Shown here in pieces: positions 1-14,510 of a stretch of 64,000 nt of DNA. Numbering within the stretch: position 1 is the stretch's first letter; each line of letters opens with the position of its first letter. The DNA comes from Limanda limanda. Taxonomy: Eukaryota; Chordata; Actinopteri; Pleuronectiformes; Pleuronectidae. The notes beneath the pieces were generated by a model. That model worked only from the letters and a program-made list of their open reading frames with translations, did no database searches and was not told the origin of the DNA. The stretch is taken from assembly GCF_963576545.1 (NCBI RefSeq), contig NC_083651.1, positions 7,485,886-7,549,885 of the forward strand. The letters are read 5' to 3'. Made by a program: the position numbers and the translations under genes.

Positions 1-320
1 GCAGGAAGTTAGAAAGTGGTGAAAATGTACGTATTCTGGAGGAATTTTCAATGGGCGTCGCAAAATGGCTCAACGGTGCCCCCGAGACCCCCGGACCGTG
101 TTCGCATTGACCGGTCTTCACAAAAATCGATACACAGGTGTATCATGACCAGACAAACAAAAATGTCTGTAGGTGCAATTGGAAAAACGCAACAGGAAGC
201 CTGCTATTTTGCATTAAGTGGCCATTTTGGCCATATTCCACATTTTTACTTTGACATACTTGTACCAGGGCTTACATCGAATCAACTTAATTTAAATATA
301 TTATCCTTAAATCTGGAGCC
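1..320. repeat. Dispersed teleost repeat, partial
   Basis: This AT-moderate stretch carries phrases such as 'GGCGTCGCAAAATGGCTC' and 'GCATTAAGTGGCCATTTTGG' that I associate with a high-copy teleost intergenic repeat. It contains a 124-codon open frame (16-390) with no recognisable domain, which I take to be chance. The left boundary lies outside the window. The family name is not known to me and the assignment rests on memory only. Confidence 0.35.
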
Positions 321-654
321 GGTCCTCTCGATGCAGGCCGCCATGCTGTTTTACAAACGATATGAAGAGAAGGAATCTGTTCACCTGTGACGGGGGTTGA
401 GTGTTTGAGCGCTCTCTCCTCCTCCACTCACAATCTAGCGCCCCCTGCAGCTTCATCTTGGCCTGCTTCTCTTTTTTCAGCCTCCTCTGGATCGACACTG
501 AGATTGAGGTCATGTTGGCCTGCAGAATCATCTGATCTCAATATTTGTTTGCAAAGTTTTACAGTGAAACCTGTCTCACCTCCACAACTTCCAGAGGGAA
601 AAATATAATACTGCACTGGTCAGTCAATTCACACTATTTGCACTATTTTAGTTT

Positions 655-790
655 AGTTTAATTAGTGTTATATAAATGTTTTGTATTTATAGAGCTTTTC
701 TAGTCTTGATGACTCAAAACTCTTTACAGTTTAACATTCACACACACATTCATACAGATCATCTATTAGCAGCACTTTGTTATTCTATGG
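655..790 (+). repeat. Dispersed repeat with 'TTTATA-AG-GCTTTTCT' core
   Basis: The segment around 676-720 (TTTTGTATTTATAGAGCTTTTCTAG, broken here only by description) is closely matched at 59572-59600 in this window. It resembles the widespread fish repeat that reads 'TATATAGCGCTTTTCTAG' followed by a CA-rich stretch. A non-autonomous DNA element is the likely source, but no terminal repeats could be placed. Confidence 0.45.
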
Positions 791-794
791 GGGG

Positions 795-876
795 GGCAGT
801 TCTCACGCTGTGTCTCACACTCTGTGTCACGCTCTGTCTCACCCTGTGTCTCACCCTGTGTCTCACCTTCTGTCCC
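795..876 (+). repeat. Short minisatellite, 12-bp unit
   Basis: Degenerate copies of TGTCTCACCCTG and close variants (TGTCTCACACTC, TGTCACGCTCTG) run head to tail for about six units directly after a G-run at 791-797. Open frames across it are repeat artefacts. Confidence 0.7.
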
Positions 877-1359
877 TCAGAGGATCTTAACCTGGACACC
901 AACCACACCAGAACAGAGAAAGATACATGACTATGATCTGAATGTTCATATGATACGATGCCAGTGGAAGAGCAGGTTTAGGGTTGGTGGAATAATAACT
1001 GGTTTATAACAGGTCTCAGTGTTACTGGTTGTAGTAAGATGTAAATAAGAACAGAAGCTTCTTGTATTTAGACAGCGACCTTTATTTGTTCGTGTCATCT
1101 TAGCTCCTCGACATTAACAAACACTCAAGAAGGTGGACATAGGCCAAAAAAATCTTATTATATTAGTATTGATCCAAACTTTTCATGACAGAATAATTTA
1201 AGCTAATCAGGTCCAGAGTCCTCTCCGGTTTTAAATCACATATTACACATATGATGTGTGTGCCGTCATTAATCACGTGAGTAGTGATTAGTCAAACTCT
1301 TCAGTAGAAAACCATCTCCTCAAAGTTAATGCGTTTCCATGATTATGTTCAGGGGGGGG

Positions 1360-1510
1360 GCAGGTTATTGGGTTGTCCCTCTGTCCGTCCGTTGGTACGT
1401 CCACATTCTGGACATCTCAAATACGCCTTGAGGCAATTTCTTCAAACTTGGTACAAAGTGTCACTTAGACTCAAGGTCGCTCTGACCTTACGAACATGAT
1501 CAAAACTGTT
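1360..1510 (+). repeat. Dispersed teleost repeat fragment
   Basis: The block contains 'CGCCTTGAGGCAATTTCTTC' followed by a 'CAAACTTGGTACAAA' phrase and an 'ACTCAAGGTCGCTCTGACC' phrase. This is the signature of a very common percomorph intergenic repeat, remembered rather than searched. Related wording recurs near 61640-61860. Confidence 0.5.
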
Positions 1511-1675
1511 TTAACGATTAGATTTTTTAATTTGTATCTATTTTCATTTAGCTGCAATGAACTGATGACTCTTTGATATTGAATATCACTGGTTGACGCA
1601 CTTTTCTTTTATCACTGCTTCAACCGCATGTACTGGTGCTCCTTCAACTGCCGCCCCAATCGGCCCAAAACATGC

Positions 1676-2370
1676 TCACACATTTACCTCCACAAATTTT
1701 TTTGCTTCAGTTCTTGCGTCATCCCGGTCTTTCTGTGGTTTATCCTTCTTTTGAACGGATTTCTCAGCCTCTTGGAACATCTCGTTGGTGAAGTAGCTTC
1801 CTCCATTTCCCTCAACCATTGTTTTGATCTTCTCCAGCAGCTCACGGACCTGAACAGGATCTACCTTTCTGTTGTTAAAAACATGGTATGCTCCTTTGCA
1901 CTGCTTGAGGAAGTCGCTGAGAACCTTATTTTTACCAATGACGGTTTCTATGGAGACGTTGTCTGCCTCCAGATCGTCTCCACGGGTGAACAGGGCCATG
2001 GTGTAACATGCAGCCTGTTCTCCAAACAGCTTCTGAAGGATTTTCACTGTATCTTCTTCTTCTTTAGTGAATCTGTCTGGCCTGAGGATGATCAGGAACA
2101 CATGAGGTCCAGGAGAAGCGTACATGACGCACTTAGCGATTTCCGCCTTCACCTGCTCTTCACTCAGCTCGGTGTTAAACAGACCTGGAGTATCAATAAC
2201 CTCCAGTTTTTGGTCCTCAACCTTCCCTGATTCTCTCTTACACACTTTTGTCACTGAGGAAACAGAAAGTGATGATTGAAAAACCTTCTCCATTAAGATG
2301 GTGTTTCCTGTTGCACTTTTCCCAACTCCAGTTTTCCCAAAAATAACCATCCTGAGATAGTCCTCTGGAT
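1676..2370 (-). CDS. GIMAP/AIG1-type GTPase, main exon
   Basis: This exon encodes the guanine-nucleotide-binding domain of a GTPase of the immunity-associated protein family, expected in the cytosol or on endomembranes of lymphoid cells. Read from 2370 downward, it opens after an acceptor (TTCTCCATCAG) in phase 1 and gives PEDYLR then MVIFGKTGVGKSATG. Visible motifs, counting from that Met as residue 1, are the P-loop G1 at 5-12, a candidate switch Thr near 34, G3 DTPG at 53-56, the AIG1-type G4 TRGDD near 101-105 and a G5-like FNN near 138-140. The charged C-terminal tail ends at a TGA (1678-1676). Length with exon 1 would be about 237 residues, short but within the family range. A GTAAAT lies just before the stop and could act as a donor, so another downstream exon is possible. 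The family call is firm; orthology to a named GIMAP is not. Confidence 0.9.
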
Positions 2371-2894
2371 CTGATGGAGAATTTCAAACACATAAACAAA
2401 CTTTAAGTTAATCAATCTCATGTTTTAAACCACATTTACAATCACAATGTGTCTCATCAGGCTTCACAAGGTGCAACTTCCTCTGATCATAACCCGCAGA
2501 GTTAAAACTACATCAGGTTGAGATAATGAGTTTCAGACCGGAGTTGTCTTAGAGGTTTAATGATTGAATCTGCAGAGGGTTACACCCACATGGCTCAGTA
2601 TAAAACCAGAGGAAGGTTTTTATACAATGTGATAAACAGGAGACGAAACACAAAGCAGACAGGAAACGTTTTGCTGTCTGGCATCACTGTTACAGAAAGA
2701 GGAATCAAACCAGCAGCCAGTTGAACAGATAAAGGTCAACAAGAGGTGGGATTACCAAATAAGAGCATGAACTTTGAGGAGGCTTCAGCTACATGCACAG
2801 AGAACAGTCAAAACAGTAGAAGGACATTGATCCCAATGTCTCAGCATTAGAATATAAATCCAGTGTGAACAAACGTTTGTAAAGTTTTACTCAC

Positions 2895-2913
2895 AGGTTT
2901 GTTCCTTGAACAT
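2895..2913 (-). CDS. GIMAP first coding exon, cassette A1
   Basis: On the minus strand ATG at 2913-2911 starts MFKEQT plus one base and runs into a GTGAGT donor at 2894. The donor phase (1) matches the phase 1 acceptor of the GIMAP main exon at 2370, giving MFKEQT-Y-PEDYLR and an intron of 524 bp. A TATA-like box lies about 60 bp upstream. This is the cassette nearest the main exon. The join is inferred from splice signals and reading frame, not from transcripts. Confidence 0.65.
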
Positions 2914-2967
2914 GTTTGTCAGTGAAGTCTCGTCAGAGTTCAAGTGACGTTTCCTTATTACTCTGGT

Positions 2968-2976
2968 CTTTATATG
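2968..2976 (-). promoter_or_regulatory. TATA-like box of GIMAP cassette A1
   Basis: CATATAAAG reads on the minus strand at 2976-2968, placing a start site near 2940 and a 5'UTR of about 25-30 bases before the ATG at 2913. The same nonamer sits at the equivalent position in the four other cassettes (3979, 4361, 5346 and 5728). Confidence 0.5.
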
Positions 2977-3909
2977 ATGTGTGTGTGTGTGTGTGTGTGC
3001 GCAGCAGTTATAGCACATTTCTGCTCAATGCATTCACAATACTTTAAAGGTGTGTCGTTGAGATCAACATGAAGACCGAGATGGAAAATAGCTTTGTTCA
3101 CATATAATATTTAAGTAACGACGTCTGAATCACCTGCTCATGGACTGGCTTACGTAGCTGGTGTGATATTACGAAATGGTTTATCACATTCTTAATAGAG
3201 ATTTACCCGAAGCTGTTAGGCTTAAGCGTTAATCAGAGTGTTCGTTTGCTAGTAAATCTAAACTTTTGTTGTGGTGGTTTAAACTAGCTTTGACTTCCAA
3301 CCGTTGCTGATCAACTCAACTCTATACTCTGCAGATTCTTGCAAAACATGGAAAATGAGGCTTATTTACAGCTTCCAGGTATTAAAAAGTTAATAAAATG
3401 CACATTAGGAAAATAATTGAACAGTAACACTATTCAGTTCTGCATATTCCAATAAATATACATTTTAAATGCTCCAGTTTATAATTTTTATCCTTTAATT
3501 TTCTTTTTTAATCTGATTTGTCTCATCAGGGTTCACAAGGTGCAACTTCCTCTGGTCTTAACCCGCAAAGAAAAACTATATCGTGTTGAGGTTTCCACAA
3601 TAAAACTTGTCGCGCCTCCGCTTTTCAGGAAACAGACGGACTCTTCTGATTGGCTCCCACGGGTCAACAAGTAGGAACAACTTGTCCCGTGAAGTTAGTG
3701 TGGAAGCATTTAAACGGTTTCTCCTCCAGTCATTATGGTCTCCATCAAATCAGACACATTCTGTTCAGACTCAGGTTTAAAGTTTGAATTGGTGTAAATA
3801 CTTGACTGTTGTAAATCTCATTCATTGGTAAAGAGGAAGTTGAAAAGAGAAAGAGAAAAGATGAGGATATAAATCCAGTGTGAACAAACGTATGTAAAGT
3901 TTTACTCAC

Positions 3910-3979
3910 AGGACATGTTTGTCAGTGAAGTCTCGTAAGAGTCCAAGTGTAGTTTCCTTATTACTCTGGTCTTTATATG
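3910..3979 (-). promoter_or_regulatory. GIMAP-like cassette A2: TATA, leader, mini-exon
   Basis: This is a diverged paralogue of cassette A1. CATATAAAG at 3979-3971 precedes a leader like A1's and an ATG at 3916-3914. The open frame is only ATG TCC plus one base before GTGAGT, which is still phase 1 and so compatible with the GIMAP main exon (MS-Y-PEDYLR). Twelve bases present in the A1 type between ATG and donor are absent. Function as a promoter is inferred. Confidence 0.45.
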
Positions 3980-4279
3980 ATCTGTAATCAGCTGATCTTT
4001 ATTGTCTGCTCCCCTGGTCCAGTGTCCCCACTTCACCCTTACATGGTCCAAAATCCATTCCACTTTGTCATTAGCAGTTAGTTTAGCTGAATTTGTTTTT
4101 GCTGGATGAAGAAAAATCTTTAGTCGTTTTTCCTTTATTTGAAATGAATGTTAAAATTATAATGTGAAGTTTATTTTGAAAAAGTTGAATGTTTGCCGTG
4201 TGTGACGTCATCACTGATCCCTGTCATGTGTGAACAAGGAGTTGTGTAGATTTTCAAACGTTTGTAAAGTTTTACTTAC

Positions 4280-4361
4280 AGGTTTGTTCCTTGAACATGT
4301 TTGTCAGTGAAGTCTCGTCAGAGTTCAAGTGACGTTTCCTTATTACTCTGGTCTTTATATG
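4280..4361 (-). promoter_or_regulatory. GIMAP-like cassette B1: TATA, leader, first exon
   Basis: Near-identical copy of A1 with CATATAAAG at 4361-4353, ATG at 4298-4296, the same six codons MFKEQT plus one base, and a donor changed to GTAAGT, a stronger match to consensus than A1's GTGAGT. Phase 1 is kept. It lies 1385 bp upstream of A1. Confidence 0.5.
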
Positions 4362-5276
4362 ATGTGTGTGTGTGTGTGCGCAGCAGTTATAGCACATTTC
4401 TGCTCAATGCATTCACAATACTTTAAAGGTGTGTCGTTGAGATCAACATGAAGACCGAGATGGAAAATAGCTTTGTTCACATATAATATTTAAGTAACGA
4501 CGTCTGAATCACCTGCTCATGGACTGGCTGTCGTAGCTGGTGTGATATTACAAAAATGGTTTCTCACATTCTTAATAGAGATTTACCCGAAGCTGTTAGG
4601 CTTAAGCGTTAATCAGAGTGTTCATTTGCTAGTAAATCTAAACTTTTGTTGTGGTGGTTTAAACTAGCTTTGACTTCCAACTGTTGCTGATCAACTCAAC
4701 TCTATACTCTGCAGATTCTTGCAAAACATGGAAAATGAGGCTTATTTACAGCTTCCAGGTATTAAAAAGTTCATAAAATGCACATTAGGAAAATAATTGA
4801 ACAGTAACACTATTCAGTTCTGCATATTCCAATAAATATAAATTTTAAATGCTCCAGTTTATAATTTTTACCCTTTAATTTTATTTTTTAATCTGATTTT
4901 TCTCATCAGGGTTCACAAGGTGCAACTTCCTCTGATCTTAACCCGCAAAGAAAAACTATATCGTGTTGAGGTTTCCACAATAAAACTCGTCGCACCTCCG
5001 CTTTTCAGGAAACAGACGGACTCTTCTGATTGGCTCCCACGGGTCAACAAGTAGGAACAACTTGTCCCGTGAAGTTAGTGTGGAGGCATTTAAACGGTTT
5101 CTCCTCCAGTCATTATGGTCTCCATCAAATCAGACACATTCTGTTCAGACTCAGGTTTAAAGTTTGAATTGGTGTAAATACTTGACTGTTGTAAATCTCA
5201 TTCATTGGTAAAGAGGAAGTTGAAAAGATGAGGATATAAATCCAGTGTGAACAAACGTATGTAAAGTTTTACTCAC

Positions 5277-5346
5277 AGGACATGTTTGTCAGTGAAGTCT
5301 CGTAAGAGTCCAAGTGTAGTTTCCTTATTACTCTGGTCTTTATATG
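5277..5346 (-). promoter_or_regulatory. GIMAP-like cassette B2: TATA, leader, mini-exon
   Basis: Near-identical copy of A2. CATATAAAG is at 5346-5338, ATG at 5283-5281, then TCC plus one base and a GTGAGT donor in phase 1. It is 1367 bp from A2. Confidence 0.45.
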
Positions 5347-5646
5347 ATCTGTCATCAGCTGATCTTTATTGTCTGCTCCTCTGGCCCAGTGTCCCCACTT
5401 CACCCTTACATGGTCTAAAATCCATTCCAGTTTGTCATTAGCAGTTAGTTTAGCTGAATTTGTTTTTGCTGGATGAAGAAAAATCTTTAGTCGTTTTTCC
5501 TTTATTTGAAATGAATGTTAAAATTATAATGTGAAGTTTATTTTGAAAAAGTCGAATATTTGCCGTGTGTGACGTCATCACTGATCCCTGTCATGTGTGA
5601 ACGAGGAGTTGTGTAGATTTTCAAACGTTTGTAAAGTTTTACTCAC

Positions 5647-5728
5647 AGGTTTGTTCCTTGAACATGTTTGTCAGTGAAGTCTCGTCAGAGTTCAAGTGAC
5701 GTTTCCTTATTACTCTGGTCTTTATATG
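5647..5728 (-). promoter_or_regulatory. GIMAP-like cassette C1: TATA, leader, first exon
   Basis: Third copy of the A1 type, with CATATAAAG at 5728-5720, ATG at 5665-5663, the six MFKEQT codons plus one base and a GTGAGT donor. Homology to the array ends just beyond it, near 5745. It is the most distal possible start for the GIMAP transcript, about 3.3 kb from the main exon. Confidence 0.5.
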
Positions 5729-6904
5729 ATGTGTGTATGTTGCACATACATAGTTTTTAATGGACTAGCAGAGTTTGAAGCAGAGAGTTCATCTGTAGCA
5801 ATGAGCCTGGTCAGCATGGTAGGAAAGTACACGTGGTGAAGTACATCTTTCTGTGACCTGACCTCAGCATCCATCTTTTTAGACACTTAAAAACATAAGA
5901 ACTTTCAATTTGCTTTGTGGCTGATGCATGGAAAGGGCAGCTATGAAATCGTAGATGAAATGAAAGAATCAGCAGTGGCCCCAGTGGCAGGTTCATGTTT
6001 TTCAAATCTACTTGTTAATAACATGGTTATATTTCACCTTTGAACTCTATTTTTCCTGTTAAGAAAGGCAGTATCTTTAAATAGAAAATGTGCTTATTTT
6101 TCTACAGTGGGAGGAAGTGGAGACGCGTCGTCAATTTTTATTTACAGTCTATAATTATGTGTCACACTTGCAAACATTTGATGGCTGTTGGCACCACTTA
6201 CTAGTTATTAATTACCTTTGTGTTTCAATGTTAAATTCTTTATGAAAGTAGAAAAGAAACGAAAGCCCTCGCTATTGTATTTACTCAGCGGCTCCACTTC
6301 CTCTGACACAGGATTAAAGAGCTCGTCTTCTATCCGGCAGTCGATGTCTCTTCTCTGTGTAAATCTCAGCCGACCTGCTCATTATCCATTTCCTCTCCTT
6401 TCACTCTGATTTCATATTCCCCTTTTTCTCTTTTGCCTGCCAATCGTATTTCAACCTTTCCCCTTGTGTTTCTCAGCAGTGAAGCTGCTCCTCTTTGTTT
6501 GTCTAAGTGGGAGTAAGTGGATAAACACTCACAAGCCAAACAAATTATACTGGCAAGTGTGTTTATTATGTGTGTTTGTAACTAGTGAGAGTGACACGAA
6601 GGGGAGCCGCTGCTGAAGGGCTCATCCTTGCCTGTCTTGACTAATTTGATACGACAGTTCCTATTCTATGTTCTGCTGCATATATCTATAGTTTTATTTC
6701 TATTAAACATGTTGATATTCAGAAGTCACAAGCTTTATGTGAAGTCTTTAATGTTACTAAAAAAAATTGTTTTGTTTCAATCTCTTCTTGGTACCACATA
6801 TAACATGGGTAAGAAGAGAAAGCAAGACATGTCAGACAGAAAGAACAGATTGAGGATACAACAATTGAGGATTTTTTTTAATCCGTATTGTTAGAAGGTT
6901 AAGT

Positions 6905-7080
6905 AAAATAAGATACGCTTTATTTGTCACATACACAATTATACATGGTACAATGTGCAGTGAAGTGTGTTATTGTGCCTGCATCCAGTTTATAAAATAG
7001 TAAATTAAAAGACACAATATAAAAATAGCACACAAAGTATTACAAAGGTAAAATATAAGTTATTTTGTACCTGTTATTAT
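6905..7080 (-). repeat. Retroposon 3'-tail-like fragment, reversed
   Basis: The block starting 'AAGATACGCTTTATTTGTCAC' in sense resembles the reverse complement of teleost LINE/SINE 3' ends that finish in an AATAAA-type motif. The rest is A-rich. Boundaries are approximate and the family is not identified. Confidence 0.35.
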
Positions 7081-7140
7081 AAATGTACCATAATTAGAAG
7101 AACGTTTAAAAAAAACATAATTACCACTTCAAAGGAGGAT

Positions 7141-7262
7141 ATAATTTTGTCATTATCACGGATGTTTGTCAGTGAGCAGGATCCCTCAAAAACTTAGTGG
7201 AGGGGTGGGACATTTCCAAAGGAACAACCCATTCAATTTTGGAATGGATCCAGATAAATACT
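7141..7262 (+). repeat. Dispersed repeat fragment
   Basis: The phrase around 'AACTTAGTGGAGGGGTGGGAC' followed by 'CCCATTCAATTTTGGAATGG' recurs in altered form at 37800-37870 ('TTTGGTGGAGGGGTGGGAC'). The two copies mark one dispersed teleost repeat family. Confidence 0.55.
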
Positions 7263-9523
7263 GGAATTTATTTTTACTTTCGTTAACATGACGAGATATG
7301 GTGTTGGCCTCTGTGAATGAGTGTGCTCTCCAAACGTGTCATGTGTAATTCTATATTTCCATTTTACAGCAATTTATTAATTCCTAACATATTAATAACC
7401 CTGAAACCCTTGAATTGCTCAGATTCTCTTTATTTCATCATCAGTTCTCAATACACAACTTTACTGCTGTGTCCCAGATCCACACTACACACATATATTA
7501 GTATAGAGTTCCCCTGTATGCTGTCATTTTTGTCTTTTGTCATCATACTTTTGCATCTCACATCAACAAGAAAATATTGCATAAATTTACATTCAAATGT
7601 CACTCACTGCCAAGTTCACATCCCAGATATAAGAAAAATGGGAAAATATAGGTAGAATGTAGGTGTTGTTGTATTTTACTGCATTGACTTTTATATTTTT
7701 CTCGTCAGTGGCTGCAGATTTTTACCCACACTTTTATGGGTTGAAGTTCCAAAATGTGACAGGGGTCTGAATGCGTCTTTTCAGTTCTCACACGTAATGA
7801 AATATAAACTCACTCAATTAAACAAATGTGTATGAAGGGTGTGTGACGCAGAGGCTGCTGTGAGACTCTGCAGTATGGATGCAGAAGGACAAACGCACGT
7901 CTGGCACAACAGCCCATGAAGAACAGGTTTTGATGTTGAAACTGCCTGCTATAGAAATCTGCTGACAGCAAAATGATGGAGAAGACGTGTGTGAGCGTGT
8001 GTATGTGCGTGCGTCATACAGAGAATGAAGGACAGAGATAATGCTTTCAATTACATGCATTAATAGTAAAAGTCGATAAGGTTTGAGCAGGAGTGTCATG
8101 CAGCCAGAATTTTTATGGAGGCACCGGTTTCACTGTAACAAGTGCTCATTGCAAACGAATAGCACACACAGGTAATGGCGCTCTGTCGCCATCACCAGCT
8201 GCACGGTCGCTGCATTTTTAATGAGCCGTTACAGACTCGTTTTTGTATGTTTGTCTTGTGTCTCATTTCAATTAGGCAACACATTTCTGTTCCTCAGAGC
8301 CAAAAAACGGCACTTTGACATTTGCAGTGGAGCTCATCAAGGTGTGTGGGAAACGTGTCATTACGTGTGATGATGACTGGCTCACTGATTTGCGACTGTT
8401 TTGGAGAAATAAGCAAGTGCAGCATAGAAGTGGAGTGCTGCTCACGTTGATAATAGAATTTCAAATCAGCCCCTGAGAGGTCATGACGAGCAAAACTGAA
8501 ATATTTATGAAGTGTTGAGAGCCACATCATTCAACTGCAATAACAGTGAAACGTCAATTATATGCTCTTGCAGATCCATCCACTGACCTCTGAGGACACG
8601 ACAGACATGTAGTTATATATGAAACTATTATTGAAGTGTTAGCATGATGAATGTATCATCTCCTGATAAAGCTCATTTATGTTCATTTATTTGATTTATC
8701 ATCTTTTTTATTTCTATTTGTCAACCAGATTACCTCTTTGGTTATGAGTTGCTCTGTCTTTGCAAATTGATACAATACAAAAAACTTAAGCTAAGATGTC
8801 AGAAAAGGATATCACAGGTTAGTTATTCAGCCATAGGTGTCAAAAAAGTTTTTTATTTGTTTTAAGCTTTACTTCTCTGCAGTGTTTGTTGGCATAGTAA
8901 CACAGAGGTGACAGAGTTCTTCTGACTAATAATACAGGATCCAACACCTTTTTAAAAAGTGTTGGTGATTCTTGATGTTTTTTTCACAGTGCATCAAGTA
9001 CAGAAATATATAACCGTACAATATTCTGGTCTCTGTTGTGGGTTCGGGTTGGTCTGACCGGCTGTCCTCCCTGTTTGTAGATTTTGTTCTTGTTGAATCA
9101 TCGACATGTTTGGACGATCTTTTTGTTATTACTTTAAGAAAAATCCAAGCAACATCATTGGATTCTTGAAATCAATCCACAAACAAATTACGTGTCCAAA
9201 AGCTGCTGTTTTTTTCTCCTCAAGCAGCTGTGCACTGAAAAGAAAGTGAACAGCTAAAACCTGAGAGCAAAAAATGCGAAGAAACAATGCACTTTGCCAC
9301 TCAACTATCATTTTCCCATTGTATTGAAATCTTCAAATAAAGGTGTAAAGACAACCTAAGGAGGAAATCGTAAAAATGAACCCACAGGCTGTGCATCACT
9401 TTAGGAAAAGCTTTGTGTCATTAAGCAGCAGTTCTCCCACATTAGGAAGCTGCTTTGTGAGGAGACATTTGAAAGGAATGAGATGTAAATGCAGGGGAGG
9501 CAGAGTGTGGGGGTTTGTGGTAA

Positions 9524-12601
<3,078 letters not shown>

Positions 12602-13163
12602 ATGGACAGACCGATCTCCCTTCGCCAACGGCACCAGGGGGCGCCACATGTCTGCCCGCCTGCCCCAAAAAAACAAAAAACGAAAAAAATCACCCACCAA
12701 CACTGGACAAACTTACATTCTGATCTACAGACTCTCAACTGCGTTCGGACTGCAGACATCGACAGGAGACGGAGCGATAGCCTCCAGCACAGAAGAGAGG
12801 TTCTGAGGTTCTCCCACAGAAGAAGAGAGGTTCTCTTCTTCTGTCTTTAAATCTTTGACTTTTTCTCTCCATCGCTCTGTCTTCTCTGCTCAGAAGGACG
12901 GTGGGTGCGCTGCTCAGCCTCAAGTTTGGCTTGAACAAAACTCTTTTCTCTGAAGGACCGAGCTCCAAAGCTGGTGGCTTGACTTAGTTTTTTGTTATCA
13001 TTTTTTGTGTTTAATTTGACCAAACTTTGCTCCTGCACAGACTGGAGGCACTGCGAGTGCTCTGTGGGGTTTTGTGAAGGACAATGCAGTCACTTTGACA
13101 CTGGGCCTGATGGAGCTGTCACTTTTCCACACAGACAGACTTGAGGACTTTACAGGGTCTGTT

Positions 13164-13169
13164 AATAAA
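13164..13169 (+). terminator. man1a2: Proximal poly(A) signal
   Basis: AATAAA lies 563 bp after the man1a2 stop, followed by a T-rich and G-rich stretch (TATATTTTTGGGGGGGG) suitable as a downstream element. Confidence 0.5.
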
Positions 13170-13668
13170 GTGTGATATATTTTTGGGGGGGGTGGAAAAA
13201 TCCTGAATGGGGACACAGGGTTGAATCAAAGCCCTCCGTTTCTCCTGACCCGACCCACTCCCGGTGTGATGGTCATCAGATGAACTTTGACCCGGAACTG
13301 TCAGCAGCTCGTCACTTCCTCGGTGTCAGAGCGGGTTTTGGCAAATCTCCCCACCTCCTCAGATCCTTGTATTTTCAGCAAAGCGGACCAGAAACAGCAG
13401 CAGGCCTCCCTCCATCTTCACCACTTCTCAACACCTTTCCCGTTTTCTCCTACACTTTCTCCTCCAGTTGGACACATCACCCCTAAACCATTCTGCTGCT
13501 ACTCGATTGGATGCTGCTTTTTTTATCTCTCACATTTTTTTTATCAAACCATCTTTATTTCAGCACTTCTCTCATCTCTCCTGTCTGATTCTTTCCCACC
13601 TTTTCATAAATCACATCACATCATTTTCACACCATTCAAGGCTTGAACCCGACCATGCTTCCATAGGA

Positions 13669-13692
13669 GTGTGTGTGTGTGTGTGTGTGTGT
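13669..13692 (+). repeat. (GT)n microsatellite
   Basis: About twelve uninterrupted GT units followed by an interrupted GTGT tail. Confidence 0.9.
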
Positions 13693-14267
13693 AAGAGTGT
13701 GTGTGGTGGTTAAAATAACCCTTACTGTAAATCAAAAGTTTGTGCACTTTGTATGGGAAGAGGAGTGTGGAGGTGTAGCACTGGAAGAGCTGAATTAACG
13801 AAGATGGCCAATTCCACAAAATACTCCTTTCGACCTTGTATCACTGCTCTGCCACCAAAACTGAAGGCTTCATTAACCCACTGCGCTGTTAAAAATCCAC
13901 AATCCTACTTTCATTTTCTCTTCTCTCGTCTCCTTCCTCTTAATCTCTGTGTCACTTCTCCACCAGAAGAAGATTTAGAACTTTCAGGCCTTTAGTCTCA
14001 GGGTTTCACACATTCTTCTGGAAAGTCTGGCAAAGAATGAAACCGTATCTCATATCACTGAAATTGGAAGTTTGAATCGATTTTAAATCATAGTGGAAAA
14101 TACTTTTTTTCATTTTCAGAGAACTATTCACCTGTGAACCTGCCCCGGGATCTGACCCCGTTCATCACATTGTCCAACAACTAAATGAATCATATCATCC
14201 AAAACACTTAGAGCATTAAAACTATAAAGTAACTGTGGTCGGAGAAAAACATAGAGTTTCTGGCGTA

Positions 14268-14510
14268 GGCTGTAAATAAACATGGACGACACGTCCCCAC
14301 TTCCACCCTCTGTACAAAAATGAAGCTAATAGATCCCAGACTTGGGCTCCGCCATCTTTCTCCCTTAACGTCACATGCACTCGACCAATCACAGGTCAGG
14401 TCTCAGCTGTCAATCATGATGCTCCACCCCATTTTTTTTTTTTTTTTTGCAGCTATAACAAATACTAATGTTCACATGGAGGAGGCATTATCAGCCACCA
14501 GAGGGCAATA
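14268..14510 (-). repeat. Dispersed repeat family R1, reversed copy
   Basis: Read on the minus strand this segment carries the 'GGAAGTGGGGACGTGTCGTCC' and 'TTTATTTACAG' phrases seen on the plus strand at 6105-6155, and its plus strand carries 'ACATGGAGGAGGCATTATC' near 14474, as at 21214 and 42400. I call this in-window family R1. It has at least eight partial copies here. It lies within the putative man1a2 3'UTR. Confidence 0.55.

Larger units (their letters stand above)
2870..5745 (-). repeat. Tandem segmental duplication of GIMAP promoter/exon 1
   Basis: About 2.1 copies of a unit near 1.37 kb lie head to tail. The first-exon ATGs of the main series are at 2913, 4298 and 5665, and those of a diverged secondary series at 3916 and 5283. 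Spacings are 1385, 1367 and 1367 bp. The units look nearly identical by eye over their full length, differing by single bases, a (GT)n length change near 2978/4364 and an 11-bp gap near 3849/5228. A further partial match to unit interior occurs at 2450-2560, inside the GIMAP intron. No extra copy of the GTPase exon lies in the array. High identity suggests a recent event or ongoing conversion. Confidence 0.85.

Noticed and set aside
16..390. 124-codon frame at the window start
   Set aside because: It lies in a dispersed repeat and shows no domain.
1628..2230. 200-codon plus-strand frame
   Set aside because: Antisense shadow of the GIMAP main exon.
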